This document shows, one piece after another, positions 1 through 9,941 of a DNA stretch of 64,000 bases. The position numbers and the translations under genes were made by a program. Numbering within the stretch: position 1 is the stretch's first letter; each line of letters starts with the position of its first letter. Below the pieces are notes generated by a model. That model did not search any database. It saw nothing but the letters and a program-made list of their open reading frames with translations, and was not told where the DNA came from. Origin of the DNA: Podospora bellae-mahoneyi. Its lineage: Eukaryota > Ascomycota > Sordariomycetes > Sordariales > Podosporaceae. Location of the stretch: the NCBI RefSeq assembly GCF_035222275.1, contig NC_085885.1:558001-622000 (forward strand), read 5' to 3'.

Positions 1-452
1 CTCTTTGCATATTCTTTTTGCCTTTTGACTGGAAAGGCTTGTTGTATACTGCCTCGATTTCGTTGGTACTAACTTTTTAGGAGTCGTAAGCAAGACTGAT
101 GATCATGTTGGATCGGAATGTCTCGATGACGGTGAGTATGTGTAGAGTAAAAAGATGATGAGATGTGATGATGACCGCCATATTATCTCCTCGTTAGCAC
201 GGTATTTTCTCACGGCTTTCGAGGTAAACAATTGGCGAAGAACAAATCGGCACTTGACCCTCTCGAAAGGGCCATGGTGCTCTCGCCTGCAGACTTCCTC
301 GGAGAGATTATATCGATGAGAGAGGGGGTTTGATGGTGAGGGACATTTTATTGCCAAGGTAGAAGAAGAATTGAAAGAGTTGTTGCAAGTTTTGCTGGTT
401 GATCTTGTGATGGCCTTGATGGTTGATGTCGACCTTGTTTCGTGAGCTCATT

Positions 453-508
453 GGGTGGTTGGCTGGGTGGGTGGTTGGCTGGGTGGGTGGTTGGCTGGGT
501 GGGTGGTT
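453..508. repeat. 16-bp tandem repeat, about 3.5 copies
   Basis: The unit GGGTGGTTGGCTGGGT is repeated three times exactly (453-468, 469-484, 485-500), with a half copy at 501-508. It lies outside any supported gene. The plus strand is G/T-rich and nearly free of A. Confidence 0.9.
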
Positions 509-603
509 GTGTTCTTTTCTGGAGGCAAGGCGGTGTAGTAGCATGTGGTGATGTCGCTAGATATCACCTGAAGTCGACGAACGGCACTCCAACAGGCAGA
601 CTA

Positions 604-617
604 CTTTACGCGTAAAG
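604..617. repeat. Perfect 14-bp palindrome containing ACGCGT
   Basis: CTTTACGCGTAAAG is its own reverse complement. Its centre, ACGCGT, matches the MluI cell-cycle box bound by MBF-type factors. No gene start lies close by, so a regulatory role is only possible. Confidence 0.4.
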
Positions 618-1173
618 GCTTGTAGAGATGGATCATGTTCTCTGTTTGAGCCACCTTAATGATGCTCTTCCGTCCGTCTCTTGAAGCACACGCCGTGTAA
701 CATAAAGCCCGGGTAGTCTGGAGGTATGATCAACACCGAAAACATGGTATGTATCTCACTTTAGTGCAAAAAAAAAAAACCATGAACAATCTCTAACGTC
801 AAAACGGCCTTTGCTTGTTTATACTTCTCAAATGATATAATCTCAAATTAAAGAGAGAGACAACCAACCTCCATACAACATCAATCATACTTTCAAGCCA
901 GTAACAGGTATTACTCCATTTACAAAAAGACAAACCAAAAAAAAGGGTATCCTCAACATTTAAACAAACAAATAAAGAAACAAAGAGAAACATCCCAAAT
1001 TTCCCATCCCAATCTTCATCCTAGGTCATTCCACATAAACCGCCCCCCCCCCCAATCTCCCTCCAAAAGCACCAGGCTCTTGTTCCCCTCCCTCCCTCCC
1101 CCGCCCCCTAATCATACCTCACCATTCCCCCCTCCCACCCAAGGCAGATCCCTCTCCCCAACACGCGTACAAG

Positions 1174-2928
1174 TCAAATAACCCACCTGCCCACCCCCTG
1201 CAACTCGAGCTCAAGCCCGCTCCCCATCAGCGGCCTCACCACCTCCCTCGCCATAGCCTTCAGCTCATCAATCCGCTTCTCGAACCTTCTCAAATTATCT
1301 CTCGAGTACAGGTCCGGCGTCAGCTTCAGAAACCTCTTACACTCGTCATGCGTCAGGTACCCTTTTTCGTTTTGGGTCGATCCCAGTATTCTATACGTCC
1401 TCCCCAAGGTAGCCAACGGGGGTACAGACGGAGGGGGAGGGTGAAAGTGGACGTTCCTCTGGGCAGAATTGCTGTTGCCGTTCGAGCTCGCAGGAACAAG
1501 AGCGCCCGCCGCCGAGGATGACGACGAAGAAGAAGAGTTATTCCTATGGCGGCCGCTGCTCCCCGAATTTCCATTTGTAAGTGCCGTGCGGGAGGACCTT
1601 CCCGTCCGTTCTGGTGGTGGCGGGGGAGGAGGCGACGGAGGGGTGGTGTTATCCGCCAGCCAGGTGCGAAACAGACTAACCGCCAGCCAGTCGAGATAAT
1701 TCGTCCCTGGTGAAACCCTCTCCCCCGAAGATCGATTCGTCAGAGTGAGTCGGAACAACCTCGCCTCGATTCGGGACACCGTCTCCTCTAGCTCGTCGAC
1801 CTTGTCTTCTATTATGTCTATTACCGTCTCCGGGAAGGCAGCCCTAATGGAGCGCTCGCCTGCGGGCCATTGACCGACAACGTGGACCAACGCTTCTTGA
1901 AAGATGACTTTTGACCTGGCGAGGTAGCCTAGCCGGAGGTAGGAGATGGGGTATTTTGCTATTTGCTTCCAGAGGCGGGATTGGAACTGGAGCATGTGGT
2001 GGTCGACCCGCGGGCCGACGACGGCGAGGGCGTCGTATTGGTCGGCAAGGTTGAGCAATGATTTGCATTGGATGTAGGCGTCTGCTATGTTGATCGGGTC
2101 GAGGGTGGGGGCGTAGTTGTACATGATCCTGAACAGGTTGTCGTAGTCGCGCAGGAGGTCTTCTTCGGCTGGTGTTGGTGGTGGGAGGGATGGCGCGTGG
2201 TTGCCGGATGACGACAGACTGAGGTTGGCGACAGATCGAAAGAAAGAGTGCGATGTTGATTTACTGCTGTGATGTCGGCTGGAGGAGTGTGAGGGTGGTG
2301 GTCCGCCAAAAAGCGAATTGGTCGTCGGGGGCGGGCCTCGCTCCTCCTTTTGCACCAGCATGGGAATATCGTCACCCCCTGACCCAAAGTCTAGTTCATA
2401 TCTCCATCTCTTCTTCACCAGCGTCAGCGATGCAGACGATGGTTTCCCAACCGCACCTCCATCATGGCTCCCCAAAATCCCTTGATCCTCTATCCTTGTC
2501 AGCTGCTGCGACGCTCCTGCCGGCTTGACTCCCTCGATTGCGCCGGCAGTGGGAGGTGCTGGTAGCGACGGCGGAGTATTTTCGGGGACTGTTTGCGCTC
2601 GCGACCATTCATTACTGGTGCTGATCTCGAAAAACCCAGAGCATCGGGTCAGGGTATGTCGGTGAAGGAGGTATCGATTCTCGTGGCCGGATGCGACACG
2701 CACCAGGATTTCGACATCGCCGCTGTGACTGAAGACGGGGAACTCATTCTGCGGAACGAACGAGGTGCCACCAGCATGAGACCGATTGTAGCGTCTCGAG
2801 CGCGACGAGACATGTGAAGCTGCCGCGCGGGGGGCGCCGGTCTCTCTCCTTCGGTCGCTTGCCTCCACGGCGGATGAGGTCCCCCGCAGTGCCAGGACCG
2901 TGGGCCCGTCGCCGTGAGGCGACACCAT
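1174..2928 (-). CDS. BTB/POZ-domain protein with low-complexity insertions
   Basis: One open frame of 584 residues without an intron. From about residue 70 a BTB start is visible (GDVEILVRVASGHENRYLLH, then LTRCSGFFEIS). The fold is then interrupted by about 140 residues rich in Pro, Ser and Gly, and appears to resume around residues 255-300 (LLRDYDNLFRIMYNYAP, then ADAYIQCKSLLNLADQYDAL). A long helical region follows to about residue 400. A second low-complexity block (poly-Pro, then poly-Ser and Asn) lies near 425-490, and a conserved-looking C-terminus closes the protein. Fungal BTB proteins are usually protein-interaction modules, some acting as Cul3 adaptors. No Kelch, MATH or zinc-finger partner domain is visible, so the function is open. 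The start is the first ATG of the frame. Confidence 0.8.
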   Translation of the reverse strand: MVSPHGDGPTVLALRGTSSAVEASDRRRETGAPRAAASHVSSRSRRYNRSHAGGTSFVPQNEFPVFSHSGDVEILVRVASGHENRYLLHRHTLTRCSGFFEISTSNEWSRAQTVPENTPPSLPAPPTAGAIEGVKPAGASQQLTRIEDQGILGSHDGGAVGKPSSASLTLVKKRWRYELDFGSGGDDIPMLVQKEERGPPPTTNSLFGGPPPSHSSSRHHSSKSTSHSFFRSVANLSLSSSGNHAPSLPPPTPAEEDLLRDYDNLFRIMYNYAPTLDPINIADAYIQCKSLLNLADQYDALAVVGPRVDHHMLQFQSRLWKQIAKYPISYLRLGYLARSKVIFQEALVHVVGQWPAGERSIRAAFPETVIDIIEDKVDELEETVSRIEARLFRLTLTNRSSGERVSPGTNYLDWLAVSLFRTWLADNTTPPSPPPPPPPERTGRSSRTALTNGNSGSSGRHRNNSSSSSSSSAAGALVPASSNGNSNSAQRNVHFHPPPPSVPPLATLGRTYRILGSTQNEKGYLTHDECKRFLKLTPDLYSRDNLRRFEKRIDELKAMAREVVRPLMGSGLELELQGVGRWVI

Positions 2929-4739
2929 GAATGCTGGCGGTGGTGTGCCAAAATCCCGGGTGTCTGTTGCTTCCCCCCTCTTCCGCTTTGCTCGGTCTGC
3001 TGTTATACCTCGTGCGACGATAACAAAATGCTCTCCCGATTAGTATCCTTCTGATCTTGCTCCCCTGGCTGCCTCCGTCTAACGATGTCACTGTTATTGG
3101 CGTGAGCTCCTCTGACAGCTGGCACCTGGCCGGCAAACTTGGAGAGAGGTCGCACTAAGAGGGGTCGAAGCTGCAGGCAAGGTAGAGCGGGCAGTCTTCC
3201 AGGTTGTTTGGTGCGCGCGCGCTCCAGGTCAACGCTGCAAGGCAAAGCCAAAAAAAACAAAACAAACGATAGAAAGAGGGGAGAAGGAGGTGAAAAAGCA
3301 GGCAATCCTACCCCTTGCTGATGATTGCGTGAGAGGAAAAAAAAGAGACAGGGGATGTGCCCAGGTGGTATCTCCCTGGGCTTGTGACTCTGTGGACTCG
3401 GCAGGTCGAGGCAGCGGAGTGAGGCAACGGCAAGGTTGCGAGGCGGTGTTTCTTGCTCTGCTTTCCCAGCCCACCAGGGCAGACCAGTCCCGTCCCGGTT
3501 GTCGACGGCGAACGAAAACTTGAGAGGGAAAACAAGAGCTGCTCTTTCGCAGACCTCCGGGTTTCGCCACCACCAGGGGAATGGGTGAGTGGACAGCCAG
3601 CTCTAGGTCTTCTGCCAACCCCCAAGGCAAGCAAGCGATTGGTGGTGAGGTGACGGTCGACCTGACCTAGGTTGGCTGCCCTTGGTCTGTTGTTGCAGAA
3701 GGGATTGGTCCAGGATAATCATATGGGAAAAACCATAGAAGAAATAAAAGACAGGAAGGAGTAGATGAAACAAAGGAAAATCAACGACAGGCTTCTGTTG
3801 TTGTTTACCTCACGTCGACACCCAGGTAGGTAGGGACCGGATAGGCAATGTCCGCATAGCTATCATGCAGGACGCGCCCTGTCCGCGTTCTATTATTTAC
3901 CAAGTCCACCGCCGTTCGCAGCACATTGGTATGTTTGTGGCCTTTCTCGGGAGGTTGGACTCGATTGGATGCCTGCTCCCTGCTTAGTCGAGTTTGTGTC
4001 CCCAGATGCCACCGTTTCCATATTCCCGTTGCGGTGCATGGTAAAGTTGGTCAGTAGCGTGAGACCAAACCTGCTGGGCTCACTCACCTGACTCCCGATT
4101 CCGGCACCTCGAGTGTTCGGGACGGAGCTGAAGTGGTTCGGTAGGACAAAGATAAGCAGAGACGAGGTTGTGTCCAGAATCCACCTCTGTCATCTCGATA
4201 GTTTGTCTTTGGTGTTGGCCTTTTCTACCCAAGAATCTGTCCTGTTCGGGGCGGAGGGCCATCAATTGCCATCAGCTGTCGGCCAGATGCCCGCATGCTT
4301 TAGCAAACGAAGGGATGGCACCGCACACCTAAAACTCAATCACCACCTGACATGCTCACTGACATAACTTCACACAAACCCTCTGATCTCATCAAGACAT
4401 GACTTGAGCGGGCCCGGTATGAGCCTGCAGCCTAATTCACGTTCACAAAACTTCAAATCATAGTAGTAGTTTGATGGCAATTCGAATTGCTTGCTAGTAA
4501 TACACCTGATTGGTTAAAAACACATGGCTGAAGTGAAATTGCCCTGAAATCCCCTGTTACCTTTTGAACCCCAGAACCCCTTGGAAATATGAGACGAATA
4601 TGGTCGAAGAAATCGCATCGACGCCTGCCAGATTCAACGCCATGCCGCCCACGCAACACTTCAGCAGAAGCTGCGCTCAAAAGAATCCCATCCCGCCAAC
4701 ACCAAAGCCAACAGAAGACGGTGAGTCGCAAATATGTGT
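2929..4739. other. Intergenic stretch upstream of the BTB gene
   Basis: About 1.8 kb between the start of the BTB gene and the stop of the next minus-strand gene. It should contain the BTB promoter and 5' leader. The open frames here are short, overlap on both strands and show no domain, so none is called. Confidence 0.6.
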
Positions 4740-5672
4740 TTAGTTCATGTCAATCTCAATCGAGGTGACGGGGCTGATGTGTGTCGCAAAAAAGGCGGTG
4801 GGCTGCAGAGGCCTGGGTGATTCAGAGGCTTCCATGGTGGCTGGCCCGTCAAAGGTAGGGGGTGAGGTCTTGAGGTTTTGAAGGGCGCGATCAGCTGTGG
4901 TGCTGACAAGACGCCCCTGACGAAGGTTTTCGGCGAATAAAAAGTAACCTTCGGATGCTTCAACCAAGTATGATTGGAGGCCGCGGCTCTGGAGAAGAAT
5001 CTTGGCGTTGGTGACAGGGTAATGATTGTCAATGAAGCGAGCCCACCCTCGAGCAGCAGCTTGAATATGTTCGTCATCGCTGATCCGACTCCATCCAATG
5101 CCAAGATGAAGAGTGAAGTCATCGACGATGGGCTGCCCAAGAGAGTCGGACGAACCCAGCAAGGGGCTGGAGGCCGCACGGGTAGGGCTGGCCCGTCTGC
5201 TAGGCGAACTGTCGTCCCGGCTCACTTCGAGGCGCTGAGATTTGTGACTTCTGAGAGAGGGTCTGGACTGAGACAGTTGCTGCTGAGCAAGGACCGCAGC
5301 TTCCATCTTGCGCGCTTCTTCTTTGGCGACCTGTTCCTCTACCCAAGTGCCAGATTGACTGCTGGCATCCGCGACGTAGTCAGAACTCTTCTTGATGAGA
5401 GTCATGCCAGGGCCGTAGACGTACTCCTCTTCTGGGGTTTTGATAACAGGAGCGTCAACCACCTTCTCGGGGGGGTCAAGATTGACAGCAGCCTCGTCCC
5501 TGGATCTTTTGCGACCGGCGACTGACGAAGGGCTGCGAGCGAAATAGGCATTGTTGAGAGACACGGCTTGGTGTTGTTGGACAAAAGGCTTGCCGAGCGA
5601 GCCCTGGTGAACTGCCTGTGGTGACATGGCGAGAACCGGCGATGAACCGTAGACGCGATCGAAAGACGGCAT
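4740..5672 (-). CDS. Conserved-looking fungal protein of unknown function
   Basis: The protein has 310 residues if it starts at MPSFDRVYGSSP. The same frame opens 26 codons upstream at 5750, but that extension is His/Thr/Ser-rich and looks like leader sequence. The N-terminal half is disordered: Ser-rich, with a KRSRD basic patch near residue 55 and a Glu/Ala/Gln-rich helical stretch near 120-135. The second half is compact and carries the conserved-looking core (DDEHIQAAARGWARFIDNHY, then AKILLQSRGLQSYLVEASEGYF). I do not recognise a named family. The basic patch could be a nuclear localisation signal. There is no signal peptide or membrane segment. Confidence 0.7.
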   Translation of the reverse strand: MPSFDRVYGSSPVLAMSPQAVHQGSLGKPFVQQHQAVSLNNAYFARSPSSVAGRKRSRDEAAVNLDPPEKVVDAPVIKTPEEEYVYGPGMTLIKKSSDYVADASSQSGTWVEEQVAKEEARKMEAAVLAQQQLSQSRPSLRSHKSQRLEVSRDDSSPSRRASPTRAASSPLLGSSDSLGQPIVDDFTLHLGIGWSRISDDEHIQAAARGWARFIDNHYPVTNAKILLQSRGLQSYLVEASEGYFLFAENLRQGRLVSTTADRALQNLKTSPPTFDGPATMEASESPRPLQPTAFFATHISPVTSIEIDMN

Positions 5673-5750
5673 CTTGGGTATCTGTTGGATCACTAGAGGA
5701 TGAGTGTGAGAAATGTAAGAAATGTGAGTTAGATGCGAATGAAGTGACAC

Positions 5751-7164
5751 TGGTCAGATCAAGCGCGCCTCAGGTGTAGGTGCTGGTGCTGTGATGTTAG
5801 GAGTGGCTGTCAGGGGAAAGGTGGTGAAAAGTTTGAGGGAGGTAGGTCAAGGTAGCGACGATGAGATTGGCCGGGGTGTACAAGACAATTGGCCAGGAGG
5901 AGTGGAGGTCAGAATATCCCAACCCAGAAAATAGTAATGGAATTGACCGCAGGTGAGGCGCTGAGGACGTTGGAAACGGAGGTGAAGTGGTGGAAAGGGT
6001 ACGCGGGTAAGAGCCGGCAAGGTGGAAGCCAGGCACGCGACGGTGACGAGAATGTGGGAGCCGTGTGTAAGTGGGAGACGACGGCGTGGTTGGCGTGGAT
6101 CAGGAAGGGTCGAGAAGTGGTCAAGTCAAAGATGGGAAGAAAGAAGGGAGGAGGTAACAAATATATGTGTGATGGGAAGGTTGGGGTGGAAGAGAGAAAA
6201 GAGAAGGAGGAAAGGAAGCAGGGCGCAAGGTAAGATCTGGGGGAAGAAGAAGCAGAAGAGGGCAGCGTGAGACATGCTTCGACCTGCGAGGCAGACAAAA
6301 AGGCATTGGAGCTTGCAGGTGGGTGGATGCGCCACAAGAGAAAGGGCTTTGTAACATCCCATTGGCCAGCCCCCAAAGAGCGGGTCTGGCCCACTGAGGC
6401 TCTTCTGATTGGGTCAAAATTGTTTGCAGAAAGCGGGCGGCGGCGGAAGATAGCTGGCCCGAATGTGGTTAGATCGGCTGTTGCCCCCTTGGTCGTTCCG
6501 CCCCCGCTGACTGTCCCCGCTCTCGGTGATCCATGCTGCTTCTCGCCTGATGAGCCCGGCAGATTCGGCGCTTTTCTGGTCAGTCCCGAGCACCGCCCGG
6601 ACCCCCAACTCCTCGCCTTAAGATACACGCCCCAAGTCCTGACTCTGTTCACACTCCAATGGGCCAAGACACCAATCACTGCTCGTGTAACAGACCCTGA
6701 TAGCTAGTGCCAACCCTTCCCCATTACACCCACGCCTCTTGTCACGTGCTACCAATGAGCTCGCAATCGTTGTGACCATCCGCCGTCGTCTCGATCCTGT
6801 CTGCTTACCCTGCAGTGCCCAGCCACTGGCTGTGTCTGGATGCAGCATCAATTTATGCACTTTATGAACGGGAAGTATTGGTCTGTCTCTGAACTATTAG
6901 CCGTGGTGAAGCAAGCAAAAACGCAGAGGCTGCTGCTCAGTGCTGGCGCAGCAAGGTCAAAGATCAGAGTGCGAGGTCAAAGCGAGTGTTTCTATGGTAA
7001 TAATCATACAACCGATATCAAACATGCTGGGTTGGTCTTGGCTAGAAACATAAAGCTCAACTAGACAAGTACGAGGACAGCGAGTACGAATAATCCCAAG
7101 TTGCCTTCCAACCGCCCTCTCCGCTCGCTCCTCCTTTCCGGTTATCACAGGTAAGAGAAGCATG
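5751..7164. other. Intergenic stretch with a polypurine tract
   Basis: No gene is supported. Positions of roughly 6128-6260 are almost all purine on the plus strand, so they are C/T-rich on the sense strand of the 4740-5672 gene, as is common in fungal promoters and 5' leaders. Long open frames on both strands across this tract are products of the skewed composition. Confidence 0.55.
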
Positions 7165-8411
7165 CTACCTGCTTGGCCCTGGACTGCCATCCATATGCTC
7201 CATGCTCCGCCGAATGGCCCGCTCAAACAAACTCACGTCATCAGCATTTTCAAGACCACCGTACAACCCCATCATGCCCGGCGTCTGTAATCCAGGCGGG
7301 CTTGGAATTCTTTCTTCTCGCTCACGTCTTCGTCGGCTGAGCCTTGAAAGCGAGTCAAATCCTGGAGACGTGCCACGGCGGGTTGGGACTGTGTAAGAGC
7401 CCCGCAATCGGCTCTGGTGCTGTGCTTCCGGCAAATTCTGGGGCGTTTGAGGTTGGGCCGAGGGCGGCACAGAATCGTCGTAGATCTCAAAAGGCGGAGG
7501 AGACAATTGACGGCGTGGCGTCGTGGGTTCACCAGGGACGCTGTCCCGAGGTCGGATCCGATGGCGAGGAACCGTTGTGCTTGATCGGCGAGAGGGACTC
7601 ATTGAAGCACGGGGGTTGTTGTGTCTTCTGTCCGCATCATCTAACTGCGCTAGGGTCTAGAACAGGTGATCAGCATGGTCGAAAAGTATGATGAGACAAG
7701 AGTATGCTATACTCTGACAGCCCTTTGAACAATCGCTAGACGCTCAAAATCATGGGTGATGGGGGACGAAGGCCAGACTGTTGGCTCTACCAGCCGTCTA
7801 TATGTTGCTGGACGGGACGGGTATGCCGGTCCTCGTTCTAGCGTCCGCTCTCTGTCAACTGGAGGTACACGGTCGGTATGGATACCCGGAGTTGAAGCTG
7901 ATGATTGGCCGGGTGAACCTGTTGGAAGGGATGGGTAAGTGTCGACTGAGTGGTACTCTGCCACTTGATTATGTCTAGGAGTCGATAGTACTGGCTGTTG
8001 GGACGGAGAAGGCGGCTGCCCATCAAGTTCTAGCGGGTGATCAGCCTTTATATTAGGCCTAGGTTGGCCTTCAACTGTTCTGGTGCGGTCCGGCAGTGTG
8101 AAGGTGGCCCCTTGGTTCTGCTGAGCAAGAACTGAACTGGATGGCTCCGTGTCTGTGGAACGTCTAGATTCTGGTCTGTTACCGGGGGGCAAGAACCGTA
8201 TGTTTTGGTCAATCTGTGGTTGTTTGCCGCGCGCTTTAGCAGAAGAGGCCGGGGGAACGCTTGGAACAAATTCTGGTATCGCGGATGCATCCCCTGGCTT
8301 TGTAAGATAGTTGAGGAACTGGCGGTGGTGTCTCTTCTCTTTCAGACGTTGATCAAGCTCCTCGACCTCGACCATGGTCAGTGAAAGAATAGTGGGCTGG
8401 AGACGCAGCAT
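7165..8411 (-). CDS. Fungal protein of unknown function with a C-terminal UIM-like motif
   Basis: Two exons, 8411-7713 and 7656-7165, joined over a 56-bp intron (7657-7712; donor GTATAG, branch CTGAT, acceptor TAG). They give 396 residues. The splice is inferred because the first frame ends 6 bp after the donor and the second continues with an ATG-less coding stretch (TLAQLDDADRRHNNPRAS). An alternative start lies at 8375 (MVEVEELDQRL). The protein is largely disordered, rich in Pro, Ser, Arg and Gln, with a short helical N-terminus (VEELDQRLKEKRHHRQFLNYL). The last 25 residues include DDVSLFERAIRRSMEHMD, which matches the ubiquitin-interacting motif spacing (acidic, hydrophobic-x2-Ala-x3-Ser). 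I do not recognise a family. Ubiquitin binding is only an inference. Confidence 0.65.
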
Positions 8412-9941
8412 TGTAGGGCTGATTCGAAGACACTGGATTCCTCGGACGGGTTTGGGGACAGCATACAGATAAGATCCCGGATTCCTATGAATTTGAGACT
8501 GGACTGGGTACTGTTAAAGCAGCGGAAAAGGTTGGTGGAAGGGAAAGCATGACAAGTTTTGGTTCAAGGAAGTCAGAGCTGACAAGCACTTCACAACGGT
8601 AGCTGCTTTGAGATCAGAGGCGATAGGAAGGAGCAGTCCTACAGACATGCAATGCTGGAAGTTGACGGGTACATACATTGGAGGAAAACGCGTCCAACCC
8701 CAGATACAGACATAGATGTTTACATTCGAGAGGTAAAAGAAAAAACCGCTTAAGGTATGGCTGTATAGTCTTGCATATGGCAAGAGGTCAACACACACAG
8801 CTGCTGAGTTGAAGAACCCTTTGGTCTCAATCTTGGAGCAAGTGTCCACATAGTACCGATATAACAACCTTGAGATCTTGTGCCTACCTTTACCCTGTAT
8901 GATTTATTCTGAAATTTCTGAAAAGAAGCTTTTAGCCTTAGAGCCAACAGTTTGCTAGCCACGTCGACTGGTGACGAATGCACGTTGGTCTGGTGTAGCG
9001 AACATCCAAGCTTCAGACACCAAAAATGTCGAACTATATGGTCACACTAGCATGAGATACAAGCGCTACCACTTTGCTCTTGACTAATGTGACTCTCAGA
9101 CGCGTTGAAGCCGTATTTCCTGGCTACGGTATGAAAGAACACCGATTTTCAATGAAATGCATCAAGTTTACGATATGGCTGGAACCTGCAAGGCATCTTC
9201 TTAGTGCTCTCAAGATAGGCATCAAAGTATCGCATCTTAGTCAGAGCCATAAAAGGGGCACCCACGCACCGTTAGGTACCTGAACGCCCTTGCCAATTCA
9301 TACAAGTGGCCCCGGCTGCTGAGGCCGAGTCCACCGGGCCAGCCATCGAGGAGCGCCTCATTTTCAGCAGACATCGTCACCGCCCTCGGCCCTGAGAATT
9401 GCGCTTCAAGAACTCGCACCGGTACCAACAATCAGCCGGACTTCCCAGATCAACGCCGTTTTCCTCATCGGAGCAAATCCCCGCCTCGGTGCCCGTTCTC
9501 CGGGAACTGCAAGAGCCAACGGCCAGCGCGTTGAATGCCCAAGAATCGGTAATTTGACGGGCCGGGATCTTGGATTTGGCAGCGGAAGTTAGGTCCATCA
9601 GATCACGCCCAGCCAAGCAGCCCAGCCAGCCCAGCAAAGAGGCGCGAGGCGTCTCCGTCGCTCCATCTCGATACAAACGAGACACGCAGATAATCCACGG
9701 CCAAACAGGGCCGCGTTGTCGAGATTACAAAATCTAGTTTTTATTCGCCGCCTTGCGGCACACTTGCGTTACCAATTGCTGCTTCGAACCCCGACCGCAT
9801 GCCCGCCGCCGCCAGCAATCCTACGTCGTCGCTCGCTCACCACCACCACCAACCCCCACCGCCGCCCGCCCGCTCCTTATTCTCTTCCGTTCCGGTGACG
9901 TCGCCTCTGTGTCCATCGGGGACACCATCCCACACACGAAG
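8412..9941. other. Divergent promoter region
   Basis: This region separates the minus-strand gene ending its start at 8411 from the plus-strand kinase starting at 9942, so it probably holds both promoters. The last 200 bp before the kinase is C-rich with CCACCACC runs, consistent with a 5' leader. No gene or RNA was recognised. Confidence 0.55.

Larger units (their letters stand above)
1..1173. other. Intergenic stretch with small repeats
   Basis: No convincing gene is visible. The stretch holds a 16-bp tandem repeat (453-508), a perfect 14-bp palindrome (604-617), an A run at 768-779 and a C run at 1043-1053 followed by C-rich sequence leading to the stop of the BTB gene. The last 150 bp or so is probably the purine-rich 3' untranslated region of that minus-strand gene. 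Short open frames here have no recognisable domain or clear coding bias. Confidence 0.6.

Noticed and set aside
1160-1165. ACGCGT near the end of the BTB gene
   Set aside because: It lies just beyond the stop codon of that gene, not in a promoter, so it is probably chance.
5909-6679. 256-codon minus-strand open frame in a promoter region
   Set aside because: It is created by the polypurine/polypyrimidine tract and lacks a conserved segment.
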